From NCBI RefSeq assembly GCF_001889605.1, contig NZ_CP018171.1, positions 2,564,501-2,628,500 on the forward strand: 64,000 bases of DNA, written 5' to 3'. Below, piece by piece: positions 36,181-46,241 of the stretch. Position numbers and translations under genes: made by a program. Below the pieces are notes generated by a model that was not told where the DNA came from, searched no databases, and saw only the letters and a list, made by a program, of their open reading frames with translations. This DNA is from Aquibium oceanicum. Its GTDB lineage: Bacteria > Pseudomonadota > Alphaproteobacteria > Rhizobiales > Rhizobiaceae. The stretch's first letter is position 1. Every line of letters starts with the position of its first letter.

Positions 36181-37479
36181 ATGAGGGGAACGATAACATC
36201 GATTGCCAGGCAGGTGACGGGCGCAGCGCTCGCGGGTCTGCTGGCCGTCGGGGCGGCGACCGCGCAGGAAGACACGATCAAGGTCGGTGTCCTGCATTCG
36301 CTGTCCGGCACGATGGCGATCTCGGAGACGACGTTGAAGGACGTTATGCTGATGCTCGTCGAGCAGCAGAACGAAAAGGGCGGCCTGCTCGGCAAGAAGC
36401 TCGAGGCCGTGGTCGTCGATCCGGCGTCCGACTGGCCGCTGTTCGCCGAGAAGGCACGCGAGCTGATATCGGTGAACGACGTCGCCGCCGTGTTCGGCTG
36501 CTGGACGTCGGTGTCGCGCAAGTCGGTGCTGCCGGTGTTCGAGGAACTGAACTCGCTGCTCTTCTACCCCGTGCAGTACGAGGGTGAGGAAAGCCAGCGC
36601 AACGTGTTCTACACCGGCGCCGCGCCGAACCAGCAGGCAATCCCGGCCGTCGACTACCTGATGGAGAACGAAGGCGTGGAGCGCTGGGTGCTCGCCGGTA
36701 CCGACTACGTCTACCCGCGCACGACCAACAAGATCCTGGAGGCCTATCTCCAGGCGAAGGGCGTGGCGCCCGAGGACATCATGATCAATTACACGCCGTT
36801 CGGTCATTCCGACTGGCAGACGATCGTGTCCGACATCAAGACCTTCGGCTCGGCCGGCAAGAAGACCGCGGTGGTCTCGACCATCAACGGCGACGCCAAC
36901 GTGCCGTTCTACAAGGAACTCGGCAACCAGGGCATCAAGGCCGAGGACATCCCGGTCGTGGCCTTCTCCGTCGGTGAAGAGGAACTCGCCGGTCTCGACA
37001 CCGCTCCGCTGGTCGGCCATCTGACGGCGTGGAACTACTTCCAGTCGGTGGACACCCCCGAGAACGAGGAGTTCATCGCGGCTTGGAAGGAATTCACCAG
37101 CCCAGAGCGCGTGACCAACGATCCCATGGAAGCGCACGTCATCGGCTTCAACATGTGGGTCAAGGCGGTCGAGAAGGCCGGCACGACCGACGCGGACGCC
37201 GTCATCGACGCCATCATCGGCGTATCGGTGCCGAACCTGACCGGCGGCTATTCGACCATGATGCCGAACCACCACATCACCAAGCCCGTCCTGATCGGCG
37301 AGATCCAGGAAGACGGCCAGATGGAGACCGTGTGGGAGACCACTGGCCTCGTGGTGGGCGACGAGTGGTCCGACTACCTGCCGGACTCCAAGGACCTCAT
37401 CGCCGACTGGCGCGCTCCGATGTCCTGCGGCAACTTCAACGTCGCCACGGGCAAGTGCGGCGGCAAGGGTGTCAACTGA
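36181..37479 (+). CDS. urtA: Urea ABC transporter substrate-binding protein
   Basis: 432 residues from the ATG at 36181 with CGGAGGT upstream. The signal peptide ends near ATAQ, and the mature protein begins EDTIKVGVLHSLSGTMAISE. The family-specific blocks FGCWTSVSRKSVLPVFEE, LLFYPVQYEGEE and YPRTTNKILEAYL identify UrtA rather than a branched-chain amino-acid binder. It captures urea or short amides in the periplasm. First gene of urtABCDE, behind a sigma-54 promoter. A 122-base gap with a strong hairpin separates it from urtB, which may leave extra urtA message. Confidence 0.95.
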   Translation: MRGTITSIARQVTGAALAGLLAVGAATAQEDTIKVGVLHSLSGTMAISETTLKDVMLMLVEQQNEKGGLLGKKLEAVVVDPASDWPLFAEKARELISVNDVAAVFGCWTSVSRKSVLPVFEELNSLLFYPVQYEGEESQRNVFYTGAAPNQQAIPAVDYLMENEGVERWVLAGTDYVYPRTTNKILEAYLQAKGVAPEDIMINYTPFGHSDWQTIVSDIKTFGSAGKKTAVVSTINGDANVPFYKELGNQGIKAEDIPVVAFSVGEEELAGLDTAPLVGHLTAWNYFQSVDTPENEEFIAAWKEFTSPERVTNDPMEAHVIGFNMWVKAVEKAGTTDADAVIDAIIGVSVPNLTGGYSTMMPNHHITKPVLIGEIQEDGQMETVWETTGLVVGDEWSDYLPDSKDLIADWRAPMSCGNFNVATGKCGGKGVN

Positions 37480-37517
37480 TCGGCGCCTGATCGACTGCGG
37501 TTCGACCGCGAAGCTTC

Positions 37518-37542
37518 CGGGCGGGTTTTCTCCTCCCGCCCG
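37518..37542 (+). promoter_or_regulatory. Intercistronic hairpin between urtA and urtB
   Basis: Perfect 8-base stem CGGGCGGG / CCCGCCCG around a 9-base loop (TTTTCTCCT). There is no T-run after it, so it is more likely an mRNA-stabilising or attenuating hairpin than a full terminator. Such structures after a binding-protein gene commonly raise its expression relative to the permease genes. Confidence 0.55.
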
Positions 37543-37602
37543 CCCGGGAGCCTGGTCGATGACACGAGCCGGATGACATAAGCCGAAGGTCCTGCCATTC
37601 CG

Positions 37603-39219
37603 ATGATCCTGATCCGAGCCCTCGCGACCCTGGTATTGCTGGCCCTGGCCGCCGTGCAGCCAGCCCATGCCGACGAGGCCGCGCTGCGTGAGACCATCGC
37701 GAAATTCGCCTCGTCCAGGAACTTCAACGCCACGGCCGAGATCGTGCGCGAACTTGGGGCGACCGGCGATGCGACGGTCGAGCGCGTGCTGACGGCGCTG
37801 TCGGACGGCAACCTCTATTTCCGCAAGTCCGACAAGCAGGTCTTCATCACCACGGAGACCGGCAAGGTCGCCAAACTCTTCGACCCGCTGACCGGCGACG
37901 CCGTCGGCGAGGAGCCGAAGGGCGGTTTCACCAAGATCAAGGTCAACAATTCTCTCAGGCGGACGATCCGCGACACGATTTCGGCGCTGACGCTGGCTTC
38001 GCCGGATGCGGCGACGCGGGTGGCCGCGGCCCGCACGATGTTCCTGTCGCCCGACGCGGGCAATCTCGAGGCGCTGAATGCTGCGATCGAGAAGGAGACC
38101 GTGGACTACGTCCGCTCGGCGCTCGAAGCGGCGCGCGCCTCGACGATCCTCGTCTCCGAAGCTTCGGAAGAGGAAAAGCGCGCCGCGGTCGAAATGCTCG
38201 GCAAGCGCGGCGACCGGGACACGCTGTCGCTGCTGACCGGCTTTTCCGCCGGCGCCGACGGCACGCTGCGCGACGCCGCCAACGACGCCATCGCCAACAT
38301 CGAAGATTCTCTCGCCTTGTGGGGAGCGGGCCAGAACATCTGGTACGGTATTTCGCTGGGATCCGTCCTGCTGCTGGCCGCGATCGGCCTTGCGATCACC
38401 TTCGGCGTCATGGGCGTCATCAACATGGCGCATGGCGAGATGGTGATGATCGGCGCCTACACCACCTTCGTCACCCAGGAAGTGATCCGCAATTCCGCTC
38501 CGTGGCTGTTCGACTGGTCCCTCGTTATCGCGCTACCGCTCGCCTTCCTCACCGCCGGCGCGGTCGGGCTGGCGCTTGAGCGCGGCGTCATCCGCTTTCT
38601 CTATGGTCGCCCGCTGGAGACCCTGCTCGCGACCTGGGGCGTATCGCTGATCCTCCAGCAGGCGGTACGCACCATTTTCGGCCCGACCAACCGCGAGGTC
38701 GGCAATCCGTCCTGGATGTCGGGCGGATTCGAACTCGGCCAGCTCGCGATCACGTGGAACCGGCTCTGGATCGTCGTCTTCTCGCTCTGCGTGTTCGCGC
38801 TGCTGCTCTACATCTTCAACCGCACGGCCTGGGGCCTGCAGATGCGCGCCGTCACCGCCAATCGCCGGATGGCGTCGTCGATGGGCATCCGCACGCCCTG
38901 GATCGACGCGTTCACCTTCGCGCTCGGCTCCGGCATCGCAGGCATCGCCGGCGTGGCGCTCAGCCAGGTCGACAACGTCTCGCCCAACCTCGGGCAGGGC
39001 TACATCATCGACAGCTTCATGGTCGTGGTCTTCGGCGGCGTCGGCAATCTGTGGGGAACCCTGGTCGGGGCCTTCTCGCTCGGCATCGTCAACAAGTTCC
39101 TCGAACCCTATGCCGGCGCGGTGCTCGGCAAGATCCTGGTGCTGGTGCTCATCATTCTCTTCATCCAGAAGCGGCCGCGCGGTCTCTTCGCCCTCAAGGG
39201 AAGATCGGTGGAGGCATGA
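37603..39219 (+). CDS. urtB: Urea ABC transporter permease UrtB
   Basis: 538 residues. A signal peptide (ends VQPAHA) precedes an extracytoplasmic N-terminal helical domain (about 25-240), which is the UrtB-specific extension. The LivH-type permease follows from about residue 250, with FGVMGVINMAHGEMVMIGAY as its signature and GNLWGTLVGAFSLGI near the end. It forms the channel with UrtC. Its stop overlaps the urtC start (ATGA). Confidence 0.95.
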   Translation: MILIRALATLVLLALAAVQPAHADEAALRETIAKFASSRNFNATAEIVRELGATGDATVERVLTALSDGNLYFRKSDKQVFITTETGKVAKLFDPLTGDAVGEEPKGGFTKIKVNNSLRRTIRDTISALTLASPDAATRVAAARTMFLSPDAGNLEALNAAIEKETVDYVRSALEAARASTILVSEASEEEKRAAVEMLGKRGDRDTLSLLTGFSAGADGTLRDAANDAIANIEDSLALWGAGQNIWYGISLGSVLLLAAIGLAITFGVMGVINMAHGEMVMIGAYTTFVTQEVIRNSAPWLFDWSLVIALPLAFLTAGAVGLALERGVIRFLYGRPLETLLATWGVSLILQQAVRTIFGPTNREVGNPSWMSGGFELGQLAITWNRLWIVVFSLCVFALLLYIFNRTAWGLQMRAVTANRRMASSMGIRTPWIDAFTFALGSGIAGIAGVALSQVDNVSPNLGQGYIIDSFMVVVFGGVGNLWGTLVGAFSLGIVNKFLEPYAGAVLGKILVLVLIILFIQKRPRGLFALKGRSVEA

Positions 39220-40463
39220 TCACCCAGCGTCTGCTTGCCGGCGGAATCGACCGGCGTATCCTCATCACCGTCGCCATCCTCTGCGGCTTCGCCGTGCTGG
39301 TGCCGGTGCTTCACCTGGCCTTTCCGCCCTCCAGCGCCTTCCACGTGCCGAACTATCTCGTCACGCTGGTCGGCAAATATCTCACCTATGCCCTATTGGC
39401 GCTGGCGCTCGACCTCGTCTGGGGCTTCTGCGGTATTCTCTCACTCGGCCATGGCGCCTTCTTCGCGCTCGGCGGCTATGCGATGGGCATGTACCTGATG
39501 CGGCAGATCGGCGACCGGGGCGTCTACGGCAACCCGATCCTTCCGGATTTCATGGTGTTCCTCAACTACAAGGAACTGTCCTGGTTCTGGTACGGCTTCG
39601 ACCAGTTCTGGTTCGCCGCGATCATGATCGTCCTGGTGCCCGGCGCGCTCGCCTTCGTCTTCGGCTGGTTCGCCTTCCGCAGCCGCGTCACCGGCGTCTA
39701 CCTATCGATCATCACGCAGGCGCTGACCTATGCACTGCTGCTCGCCTTCTTCCGCAACGACATGGGTTTTGGCGGAAACAACGGCCTGACCGATTTCAAG
39801 GACATCCTCGGCTTCAACGTGCAGGCACCGGCAACGCGCGCGGCGCTCTTTGCCGCCAGCGCCATCGCCCTGTCGGTGGGGCTGCTGGTCACCGCTGCGG
39901 TGACGAAGTCGAAGTACGGCAAGCTGATGATCGCGGTGCGCGACGCCGAAAGCCGCACGCGCTTCATCGGCTGGCGGCCCGAGAACATCAAGCTCTTCGC
40001 CTTCACGGTGTCGGCCGTCATGGCCGGCATCGCCGGCGCTCTCTACGTGCCGCAGGTCGGCATCATCAATCCGGGAGAGTTCGCGCCGGCGAATTCGATC
40101 GAGGTGGTGGTCTGGACGGCTGTGGGCGGTCGCGGCACGCTCGTCGGCCCCGTGGTCGGCGCGCTGCTCGTCAACGGCGGCAAGAGCTGGTTCACGGGGG
40201 TCCTGCCGGAGTTCTGGCTGTTCGCGCTCGGCGGCCTCTTCGTGGGCGTGACGCTGTTCCTGCCGAAAGGAATCGTCGGGACATGGGATGCCTGGCAGAC
40301 GGCGCGGCGCGACGCTGCCGAAAGGCGGCGCACCGAGGCGCTTGCGCAGGACGAGGAACCGCCGACGACACCGACTCCCGGCTCGAAGCCTTCAAGCGCC
40401 CGCTCTGCCTCGCGGCCCGACGACGGTCTTGCGGGCGGCGCCGAACCACAGCCGGCGGAGTAA
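39216..40463 (+). CDS. urtC: Urea ABC transporter permease UrtC
   Basis: 415 residues from the ATG at 39216, overlapping urtB by 4 bases and preceded by GGTGGAGG. About nine or ten helices are visible. LivM-type motifs include LVWGFCGILSLGHGAFFALGGYAMG and AVRDAESRTRFIGW, the coupling-loop EAA-like segment, and GRGTLVGPVVGALLVN. A 50-residue Pro/Ser/Ala/Glu-rich cytoplasmic tail follows the last helix. It is the partner permease of UrtB. Confidence 0.95.
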   Translation: MITQRLLAGGIDRRILITVAILCGFAVLVPVLHLAFPPSSAFHVPNYLVTLVGKYLTYALLALALDLVWGFCGILSLGHGAFFALGGYAMGMYLMRQIGDRGVYGNPILPDFMVFLNYKELSWFWYGFDQFWFAAIMIVLVPGALAFVFGWFAFRSRVTGVYLSIITQALTYALLLAFFRNDMGFGGNNGLTDFKDILGFNVQAPATRAALFAASAIALSVGLLVTAAVTKSKYGKLMIAVRDAESRTRFIGWRPENIKLFAFTVSAVMAGIAGALYVPQVGIINPGEFAPANSIEVVVWTAVGGRGTLVGPVVGALLVNGGKSWFTGVLPEFWLFALGGLFVGVTLFLPKGIVGTWDAWQTARRDAAERRRTEALAQDEEPPTTPTPGSKPSSARSASRPDDGLAGGAEPQPAE

Positions 40464-40465
40464 CC

Positions 40466-41212
40466 ATGTCAAAGGTCGACACCATCCTCTATCTCGACGG
40501 CGTGTCCGTTTCCTTCGACGGGTTCAGGGCGATCAACAATCTGTCGCTGGTGCTCGCCAAGGGCGAGATGCGGGCGATCATCGGGCCGAACGGTGCCGGC
40601 AAGACCACGATGATGGACATCATCACCGGCAAGACGCGCCCCGATGCCGGCGAGGTCTTCTTCAACGGGACCATCGACCTGACCCAGCACGACGAAGCCG
40701 ACATCGCCATGATGGGGATCGGACGCAAGTTCCAGAAGCCGACAGTGTTCGAAAGCCACACGGTGGAGGACAACCTCGTCCTGGCACTGGCCGGCCCGCG
40801 CTCGATCTTTCCGGCGCTGTTCCACAAGAAGACCAAGCCGGAAGCCGAGCGCATCGACGAGATCCTGGCGACGATCCGCCTGGAAAAGCGGCGCTACGAC
40901 CATGCGGCCAACCTGTCCCACGGCCAGAAGCAATGGCTGGAAATCGGCATGCTGCTGGCGCAGGACCCGAAGCTCCTGCTCGTGGACGAGCCGGTTGCCG
41001 GCATGACGGACGCCGAGACCGAGGAGACGGCGCGCCTGCTCAGGGACATATCGAAGACGCATTCGGTCGTCGTCGTGGAACACGACATGCACTTCGTACG
41101 CGAGCTCGACGTCAGGGTCACCTGCCTGCACGAGGGATCGGTGCTGTCGGAAGGTACGCTCGACCACGTGTCCGCCGACCAGCGCGTTATCGAAGTGTAT
41201 CTGGGGAGGTGA
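40466..41212 (+). CDS. urtD: Urea ABC transporter ATP-binding protein UrtD
   Basis: 248 residues, two bases after the urtC stop. Walker A GPNGAGKTT, signature NLSHGQKQWLEIGM (the SHGQ variant characteristic of UrtD and LivG relatives), Walker B LLLVDEPVAGMTDAE and H-loop VVEHDMHFVRE are all present. It powers the urea importer together with UrtE. Confidence 0.95.
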   Translation: MSKVDTILYLDGVSVSFDGFRAINNLSLVLAKGEMRAIIGPNGAGKTTMMDIITGKTRPDAGEVFFNGTIDLTQHDEADIAMMGIGRKFQKPTVFESHTVEDNLVLALAGPRSIFPALFHKKTKPEAERIDEILATIRLEKRRYDHAANLSHGQKQWLEIGMLLAQDPKLLLVDEPVAGMTDAETEETARLLRDISKTHSVVVVEHDMHFVRELDVRVTCLHEGSVLSEGTLDHVSADQRVIEVYLGR

Positions 41213-41216
41213 GGCC

Positions 41217-41912
41217 ATGCTGAACGTCACCAACGCGACACTTCACTACGGTGCCGCCCAGGCGCTGCGCGGCGTGTCCCTTTCGGCCGACAAGGCGAAG
41301 ATCACCTGCGTGCTCGGCCGTAACGGGGTCGGCAAGACCAGTCTCATGAGAGCGATCGTCGGCCATCACCGACTGACGAGCGGAGAGATAGCCTTCGAGG
41401 GGAAGGCGCTCGACCGGAGCGCGGCGTACGATCGCGCCCGGTCGGGCATCGCATTCGTGCCGCAGGGGCGGGAGATATTCCCGCTTCTGACGGTGAAGGA
41501 GAACCTGGAAACGGGCTACGCGCCGCTGAAGCGCGCGGATCGCAACATCCCGGAACATGTGTTCGAACTGTTTCCGGTGCTGAAGTCGATGCTGTCGCGA
41601 CGGGGAGGGGACCTGTCGGGTGGCCAGCAGCAGCAACTCGCCATCGGACGCGCGCTGGTCATGCGCCCGAAGCTGCTGGTGTTGGACGAGCCGACCGAAG
41701 GCATCCAGCCGTCGATCATCAAGGATATCGGCCGGGCGATCCGCTTCCTGCGCGATTCCGCGGGCATCGCCATCCTGCTCGTCGAACAGTACCTCGATTT
41801 CTGCCGCGAACTGGCCGACGAGGTGAACATCATGGACCGCGGCCTGATCGTCCATTCCGGGCCCGCCGCCGATCTTGATGACCCCGAGGTGAGAAAATTC
41901 CTCACTGTCTGA
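41217..41912 (+). CDS. urtE: Urea ABC transporter ATP-binding protein UrtE
   Basis: 231 residues, four bases after urtD. Walker A GRNGVGKTS, signature DLSGGQQQQLAIGRAL, Walker B LLVLDEPTEGIQPS and H-loop LLVEQYLDFCRELAD are present. The GRNGVGKT P-loop and EPTEGIQPSII segment are typical of UrtE. Last gene of the urt operon. No urease genes follow within the window. Confidence 0.95.
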   Translation: MLNVTNATLHYGAAQALRGVSLSADKAKITCVLGRNGVGKTSLMRAIVGHHRLTSGEIAFEGKALDRSAAYDRARSGIAFVPQGREIFPLLTVKENLETGYAPLKRADRNIPEHVFELFPVLKSMLSRRGGDLSGGQQQQLAIGRALVMRPKLLVLDEPTEGIQPSIIKDIGRAIRFLRDSAGIAILLVEQYLDFCRELADEVNIMDRGLIVHSGPAADLDDPEVRKFLTV

Positions 41913-42209
<297 letters not shown>

Positions 42210-42230
42210 AACTTTCCCAAATTCGTACCG

Positions 42231-42572
42231 TCAGCGGCAGCCGGCAGAAACGCTGCTGCCGTAGACGGAACTCGAACACGATGGGCGGATGACCGGCACC
42301 TCGAGCCGTTCCGGCCGATAGCGCATGTCGTTCCGATCCTGCTGCCGATTGAGCTGTTGCAACTGCTGGAACTGCTCGCGTTGCCGAACGGCACGTTCCG
42401 CCTGAAGCTCCTCGACAGTCACCGCTTCGCTCGGAGACTTCTGCTGCAGCGTAGGAACCTGCGCGAGCGACACGCTGCTCGCGCCGGAGAATGTGCAGGC
42501 GGCGATAAGCAGCAGCGCGGTCGTTCGTATGGCCGGCGAGATCTGCAGGCGCGGGTGCAGGATTGGTATCAT
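42231..42572 (-). CDS. Small exported hypothetical protein
   Basis: 113 residues from the ATG at 42572; a TTG at 42581 is less likely. A signal peptide (TTALLLIAACTFSGASSVSLAQ) precedes a Gln/Arg-rich helical mature part (EELQAERAVRQREQFQQLQQLNRQQ) and a short Cys-containing tail. It is not recognised as a named family. It lies about 30 bases after sitD on the same strand and could ride on the sit transcript. Confidence 0.6.
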   Translation of the reverse strand: MIPILHPRLQISPAIRTTALLLIAACTFSGASSVSLAQVPTLQQKSPSEAVTVEELQAERAVRQREQFQQLQQLNRQQDRNDMRYRPERLEVPVIRPSCSSSVYGSSVSAGCR

Positions 42573-42600
42573 ACCGATCAATGTAGGTCGCGGCCCGGTT

Positions 42601-43449
42601 TTATTCCACCAGCACCGTCTCGCTGGCCGTCTGTGCGCGCGCCGTAGCGTACCGCGACCAGACGAAGGCGCCGATGAAGGCGGCGGTCAGCAGGAGCACG
42701 ATGGTGGGTGCCGGCGCGCTGTCGATGAAGAACGAGAGATAGACCCCGAGGAAGGACGCGGCGAGCGCCACCATCAGCGAGAGTGCCATCATCGTCTCGA
42801 AACGTCGTGCGAGCAGGAAGGCCGTGGCACCCGGCGTGATCAGCATGGCGATCGCCAGGATGATCCCGACAGCCTTGAGAGCACCCACGATCGTCAGCGA
42901 CAGTATCGCCAGCAGCCCGTAGTGTAGCAGCCGCACCGGCAGGCCGATCGCGCGGGCATGTTGCGGATCGAAGGCGAGCAGAAGCAGGTCGCGCTGCTTG
43001 ACGAGCAGCAGGGCCGACACGATCGCCGCGATGACGCCGCTTTCGGCAACGTCCGCCCAGGTTACGCCCAGCATGTCACCGAACAGGATGTGGTCCAGGT
43101 GAACCTCGGTCTGGACACCGACATAAAGCACGATGCCGAGCCCGAACATGCCGGAAAAGACGACGCCCATCACGGTGTCCTCCTTTACTCGGCTGTTTTC
43201 TTTCAGGAATCCCGTCCCGATGGCGCAGACCATGCCGGCCACGAAGGCGCCGATGGCGAACGGGATGCCGATGATGTAGGCGATCACGACGCCCGGCAGG
43301 ACAGCGTGGCTCACCGCGTCGCCCATCAGCGACCAGCCCTTGAGGACGAGGAAGGTGGAAAGCAGAGCCATCGGCGTAGCGACGAGCAGCGAGATCGCGA
43401 AGGCCTGCTGCATGAAGGGGAATTGGAAAGGCAGGAGGAGCGTTTCCAT
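42601..43449 (-). CDS. sitD: Manganese/iron ABC transporter permease SitD
   Basis: 282 residues from the ATG at 43449. About eight helices are present with the ABC-3 family signatures LKGWSLMGDAVSHAVLPGVV and LLAFDPQHARAIGLP, and IILAIAMLITPGATAFLLARR near the end. Together with SitC it forms the membrane channel of a Mn2+/Fe2+ importer. It overlaps the sitC stop by one base (TGATG). Confidence 0.92.
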   Translation of the reverse strand: METLLLPFQFPFMQQAFAISLLVATPMALLSTFLVLKGWSLMGDAVSHAVLPGVVIAYIIGIPFAIGAFVAGMVCAIGTGFLKENSRVKEDTVMGVVFSGMFGLGIVLYVGVQTEVHLDHILFGDMLGVTWADVAESGVIAAIVSALLLVKQRDLLLLAFDPQHARAIGLPVRLLHYGLLAILSLTIVGALKAVGIILAIAMLITPGATAFLLARRFETMMALSLMVALAASFLGVYLSFFIDSAPAPTIVLLLTAAFIGAFVWSRYATARAQTASETVLVE

Positions 43450-44306
43450 CACGCGGTCTCCGAGAGTGCGGCGCGCGCCTTGCGGCGGGCGGCGAGCATC
43501 CCGTGCTTGGGCGCGAAGACGAAGACCGTCAGGAACACCAGCGTCTGGAGTACGACGATGATGCCGCCCGTTGCCCCGTCGAGGAAGTAGGACAGGTAGG
43601 CGCCCGACAGGCTGGACAGCGAGCCGATGGCGACCGACACGGCGATGAGGCGCGGGAAGCGGTCCGTCAGCAGATAGGCCGTCGCGCCCGGCGTCACCAC
43701 CATCGCGATGACGAGGAAGGCGCCCACGGTCTGCAAAGCCGCTACGGTGCAGGCCGAGAGGAGCGTAAAGAAGATGCCCTTCAGCAGCCCGGGATTGATG
43801 CCGATCGACCGCGCGTGGTTCTCGTCGAAGAAGACCACCATCAGGTCCTTCCACTTCGCCAGCAGCACGGCCAGCGAGACGCCCGAGATGATGACGAGCT
43901 GGAGCGTGTCCTCCGGCGTGATCGCCAGGATGTTGCCCAGAACGATCGTCTGGATATTCACCGAGGTGGGCGAGAGCGATATCATGAACAGGCCGAGCCC
44001 GAAGAAGGACGTGAAGATCAGGCCGATGACGGCGTCCTCGCGCAGCTTGGTGCGCTGGTTGAGAAACAGCATGGCGCCGGCCGCCAGCCCGCCGGACAGG
44101 AAGGCGCCCAGCGAGAAGGGCAAGCCGAGCATGTAGGCGCCGGCGACGCCGGGCACGATCGAGTGCGAGAGCGCGTCGCCGATCAGCGACCAGCCTTTCA
44201 GCATCAGATAGGCGGACAGGAACGCACACACGCCGCCCACCAGCGCGCTGACCCAGATTGCGTTGACCATGTAGCCGTAGGTGAAGGGCTCGAGCAGCGT
44301 TTCCAT
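43449..44306 (-). CDS. sitC: Manganese/iron ABC transporter permease SitC
   Basis: 285 residues. ABC-3 family permease with LMLKGWSLIGDALSHSIVPGVAGAYM, VVFFDENHARSIGINPG and VVTPGATAYLLTDRF. It is a clear paralogue of the adjacent sitD. The start has GGAAGCTGAAG upstream, inside the end of sitB; the sitB stop is 3 bases away. It forms the heteromeric channel with SitD. Confidence 0.92.
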   Translation of the reverse strand: METLLEPFTYGYMVNAIWVSALVGGVCAFLSAYLMLKGWSLIGDALSHSIVPGVAGAYMLGLPFSLGAFLSGGLAAGAMLFLNQRTKLREDAVIGLIFTSFFGLGLFMISLSPTSVNIQTIVLGNILAITPEDTLQLVIISGVSLAVLLAKWKDLMVVFFDENHARSIGINPGLLKGIFFTLLSACTVAALQTVGAFLVIAMVVTPGATAYLLTDRFPRLIAVSVAIGSLSSLSGAYLSYFLDGATGGIIVVLQTLVFLTVFVFAPKHGMLAARRKARAALSETA

Positions 44307-44309
44307 GCT

Positions 44310-45260
44310 TCAGCTTCCGGAAACGCCGCTGCCGGCGTCCTCGTCCTGGCGGGTGGCGGGCGCGTCCGGCGAGGGGGAGGGGCGGCTGGCGGCGCCGTCC
44401 ACCCCCTCCTCGCCATAAAAGACGAAGGGGCGTTCGTCGTCGGTGATGACCGTCAGCTGCCTTGTATCGGCATCGTCGTGCAGATCGGTTCCGCCGAGCA
44501 CGAAATGCCTCAGCACCCCGCCGAAGGCGCGTTCCAGGTTGGCGCGGGTGAATACCTCCTCGGTCGGACCCGCCGCCAGCAGGGTTCGGTTGACGAGGAT
44601 GGCGCGGTCGCAGAACTCCGGCACGCTGCCGAGATTATGGGTCGAGACCAGCATGACCCGGCCTTCCTCGCGAAGGTCGCGCAGGAGCTGGACGATCGCT
44701 TCCTCCGTCGTCACGTCGACGCCGGTGAATGGTTCGTCGAGCAGGATCACCTTGCCTTCCTGTGCCAGAGCGCGGGCGAGGAAGACCCGCTTCTTCTGGC
44801 CGCCGGACAGCTCGCCGATCTGGCGCTTGCGGAAATCCGTCATTCCGACGCGGTCCAGCGCCGTCGCGACGAGTTCCCGGTCCTTGCGCGAGGCGATACG
44901 GAACATGTTCATGTGGCCGTAGCGGCCCATCATCACCACGTCCTCGACGAGCACCGGAAAGTTCCAGTCGACCTCCTCGGCCTGCGGGACGTAGGCGACG
45001 GCATTGCGGTTGCGGGCTCGGCCGGATGGCTCGCCGAGGATGGAGACGGAACCCCTGGCCAGCGGCACGAAACCCATGATCGCCTTGAAGAGCGTCGACT
45101 TCCCGCTGCCGTTAACGCCCACCAGCGCCGTGATCGTGCCGGTGGGGATCTCGAAACTGACGTCGGTGAGGGCAGTGTGGCCGTTGCGGTAGGTGACGGT
45201 CAGGTCCTTGGCAGCGATGCCCGACCGTGGCTGTGGTTTCGCATCCGGTCTGGCGGACAT
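44310..45260 (-). CDS. sitB: Manganese/iron ABC transporter ATP-binding protein SitB
   Basis: 316 residues from the ATG at 45260, two bases after the sitA stop. Walker [11 protein letters not shown]-loop [14 protein letters not shown] (typical of metal ABC-3 ATPases), signature [16 protein letters not shown] and Walker [13 protein letters not shown] are present. The C-terminal ~60 residues after the ATPase core are an acidic, Pro/Ser-rich extension ([20 protein letters not shown]), longer than in enteric SitB. Confidence 0.93.
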   Translation of the reverse strand: MSARPDAKPQPRSGIAAKDLTVTYRNGHTALTDVSFEIPTGTITALVGVNGSGKSTLFKAIMGFVPLARGSVSILGEPSGRARNRNAVAYVPQAEEVDWNFPVLVEDVVMMGRYGHMNMFRIASRKDRELVATALDRVGMTDFRKRQIGELSGGQKKRVFLARALAQEGKVILLDEPFTGVDVTTEEAIVQLLRDLREEGRVMLVSTHNLGSVPEFCDRAILVNRTLLAAGPTEEVFTRANLERAFGGVLRHFVLGGTDLHDDADTRQLTVITDDERPFVFYGEEGVDGAASRPSPSPDAPATRQDEDAGSGVSGS

Positions 45261-45262
45261 GT

Positions 45263-46153
45263 TCACTCGGCCAGTCCCTTCGCGATCGTCTCGGTCGTGA
45301 CGCGCATCAGGTCGAGGTAGGTCGGCACCGGCCCGTCCGCCTCGCTCAGCGAATCCACGTAGAGCACGCCGCCGTATTTTGCTCCGGTCTCGCGCGCGAC
45401 CTGCCGTGCAGGCTTGTCGGAAACGGTATTCTCGCTGAAGATCGCCGGCACTTCGTTGTCGCGCATGGCGTCGATGACCTTGCGGATCTGCTGCGGGGTG
45501 CCCTGGCTGTCGGCGTTGATCGGCCACAGATAAAGTTCCTTAAGCCCGAAATCGCGCGCCAGGTAGCTGAAGGCACCCTCGCTGGTCGCCAGCCAACGCC
45601 GCTCCTGCGGGATCCGGCCGAGGAGTTCGCGTCTCGGGGCGATCTCGGACGTGATCTTCTCGGCATAGGCCTTGGCGTTGGCGGCATAGACGTCCGAGTT
45701 CTCCGGGTCGTACTGCGAGAGCGCCTTGCGGATGTTGTCGATGTAGATCAGCGCGTCCGACGGGGACATCCAGGCGTGCGGGTTGGGCTTACCGGTGTAC
45801 GGCCCCTCGGAGATGCTCATCGGCTCCACGCCGTCGGACACGACGACGGAGGGCACGTCGCGCAGATTGGTGAAGAAGCGCTCGAACCAGAGTTCGAGAT
45901 TGAGGCCGTTCCACAAGATCAGGTTGGCGTCCTGGGCCTTGAGTATGTCGCCCGGCGTCGGCTGGTAGTTGTGTATCTCCGCCCCCGGTTTGGTGATCGA
46001 ATCCACGTCCGCGGCATCGCCGGCCACGTTGCGGGCCATGTCGGCGATGACGGTGAATGTCGTGATCACCTTGAGCCTGTCGTCCGCCGCGAAGGCGCCG
46101 GCAGAGGTCCCGACAATCATCGCGATCGCAGCGATCAAACGTTTGAGATGCAT
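45263..46153 (-). CDS. sitA: Manganese/iron ABC transporter substrate-binding protein SitA
   Basis: 296 residues from the ATG at 46153, with CGGAG seven bases upstream. The signal peptide ends GAFA. The cluster A-I metal ligands are visible: His in [12 protein letters not shown], His in [11 protein letters not shown], Glu in [10 protein letters not shown] and Asp in the final [16 protein letters not shown] segment. This set binds Mn2+ or Fe2+. First gene of sitABCD, transcribed away from the mur/fur gene, with a palindromic operator between them. Confidence 0.93.
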   Translation of the reverse strand: MHLKRLIAAIAMIVGTSAGAFAADDRLKVITTFTVIADMARNVAGDAADVDSITKPGAEIHNYQPTPGDILKAQDANLILWNGLNLELWFERFFTNLRDVPSVVVSDGVEPMSISEGPYTGKPNPHAWMSPSDALIYIDNIRKALSQYDPENSDVYAANAKAYAEKITSEIAPRRELLGRIPQERRWLATSEGAFSYLARDFGLKELYLWPINADSQGTPQQIRKVIDAMRDNEVPAIFSENTVSDKPARQVARETGAKYGGVLYVDSLSEADGPVPTYLDLMRVTTETIAKGLAE

Positions 46154-46226
46154 TCCATGCTCCGGATCGGGCAAAATATCGCCTCCCGCCGGAATGTAGC
46201 GGGTGGATCGGCATTGTCAACGCAAA

Positions 46227-46241
46227 TGCAAATCATTTGCA
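46227..46241. promoter_or_regulatory. Mur/Fur-type operator between sitA and mur
   Basis: TGCAAATCATTTGCA is a perfect 7-1-7 inverted repeat, the geometry of Fur-family boxes, and resembles the rhizobial manganese-responsive sequence. It lies 74 bases upstream of sitA and 62 upstream of mur, placing it over the sitA promoter region. A further half-site, ATTTGCA, occurs at 46265-46271. Confidence 0.8.

Noticed and set aside
36007-38433. Minus-strand frame of 808 codons across urtA and urtB
   Set aside because: It spans the sigma-54 promoter and two well-identified genes on the other strand, with no domain in its translation.
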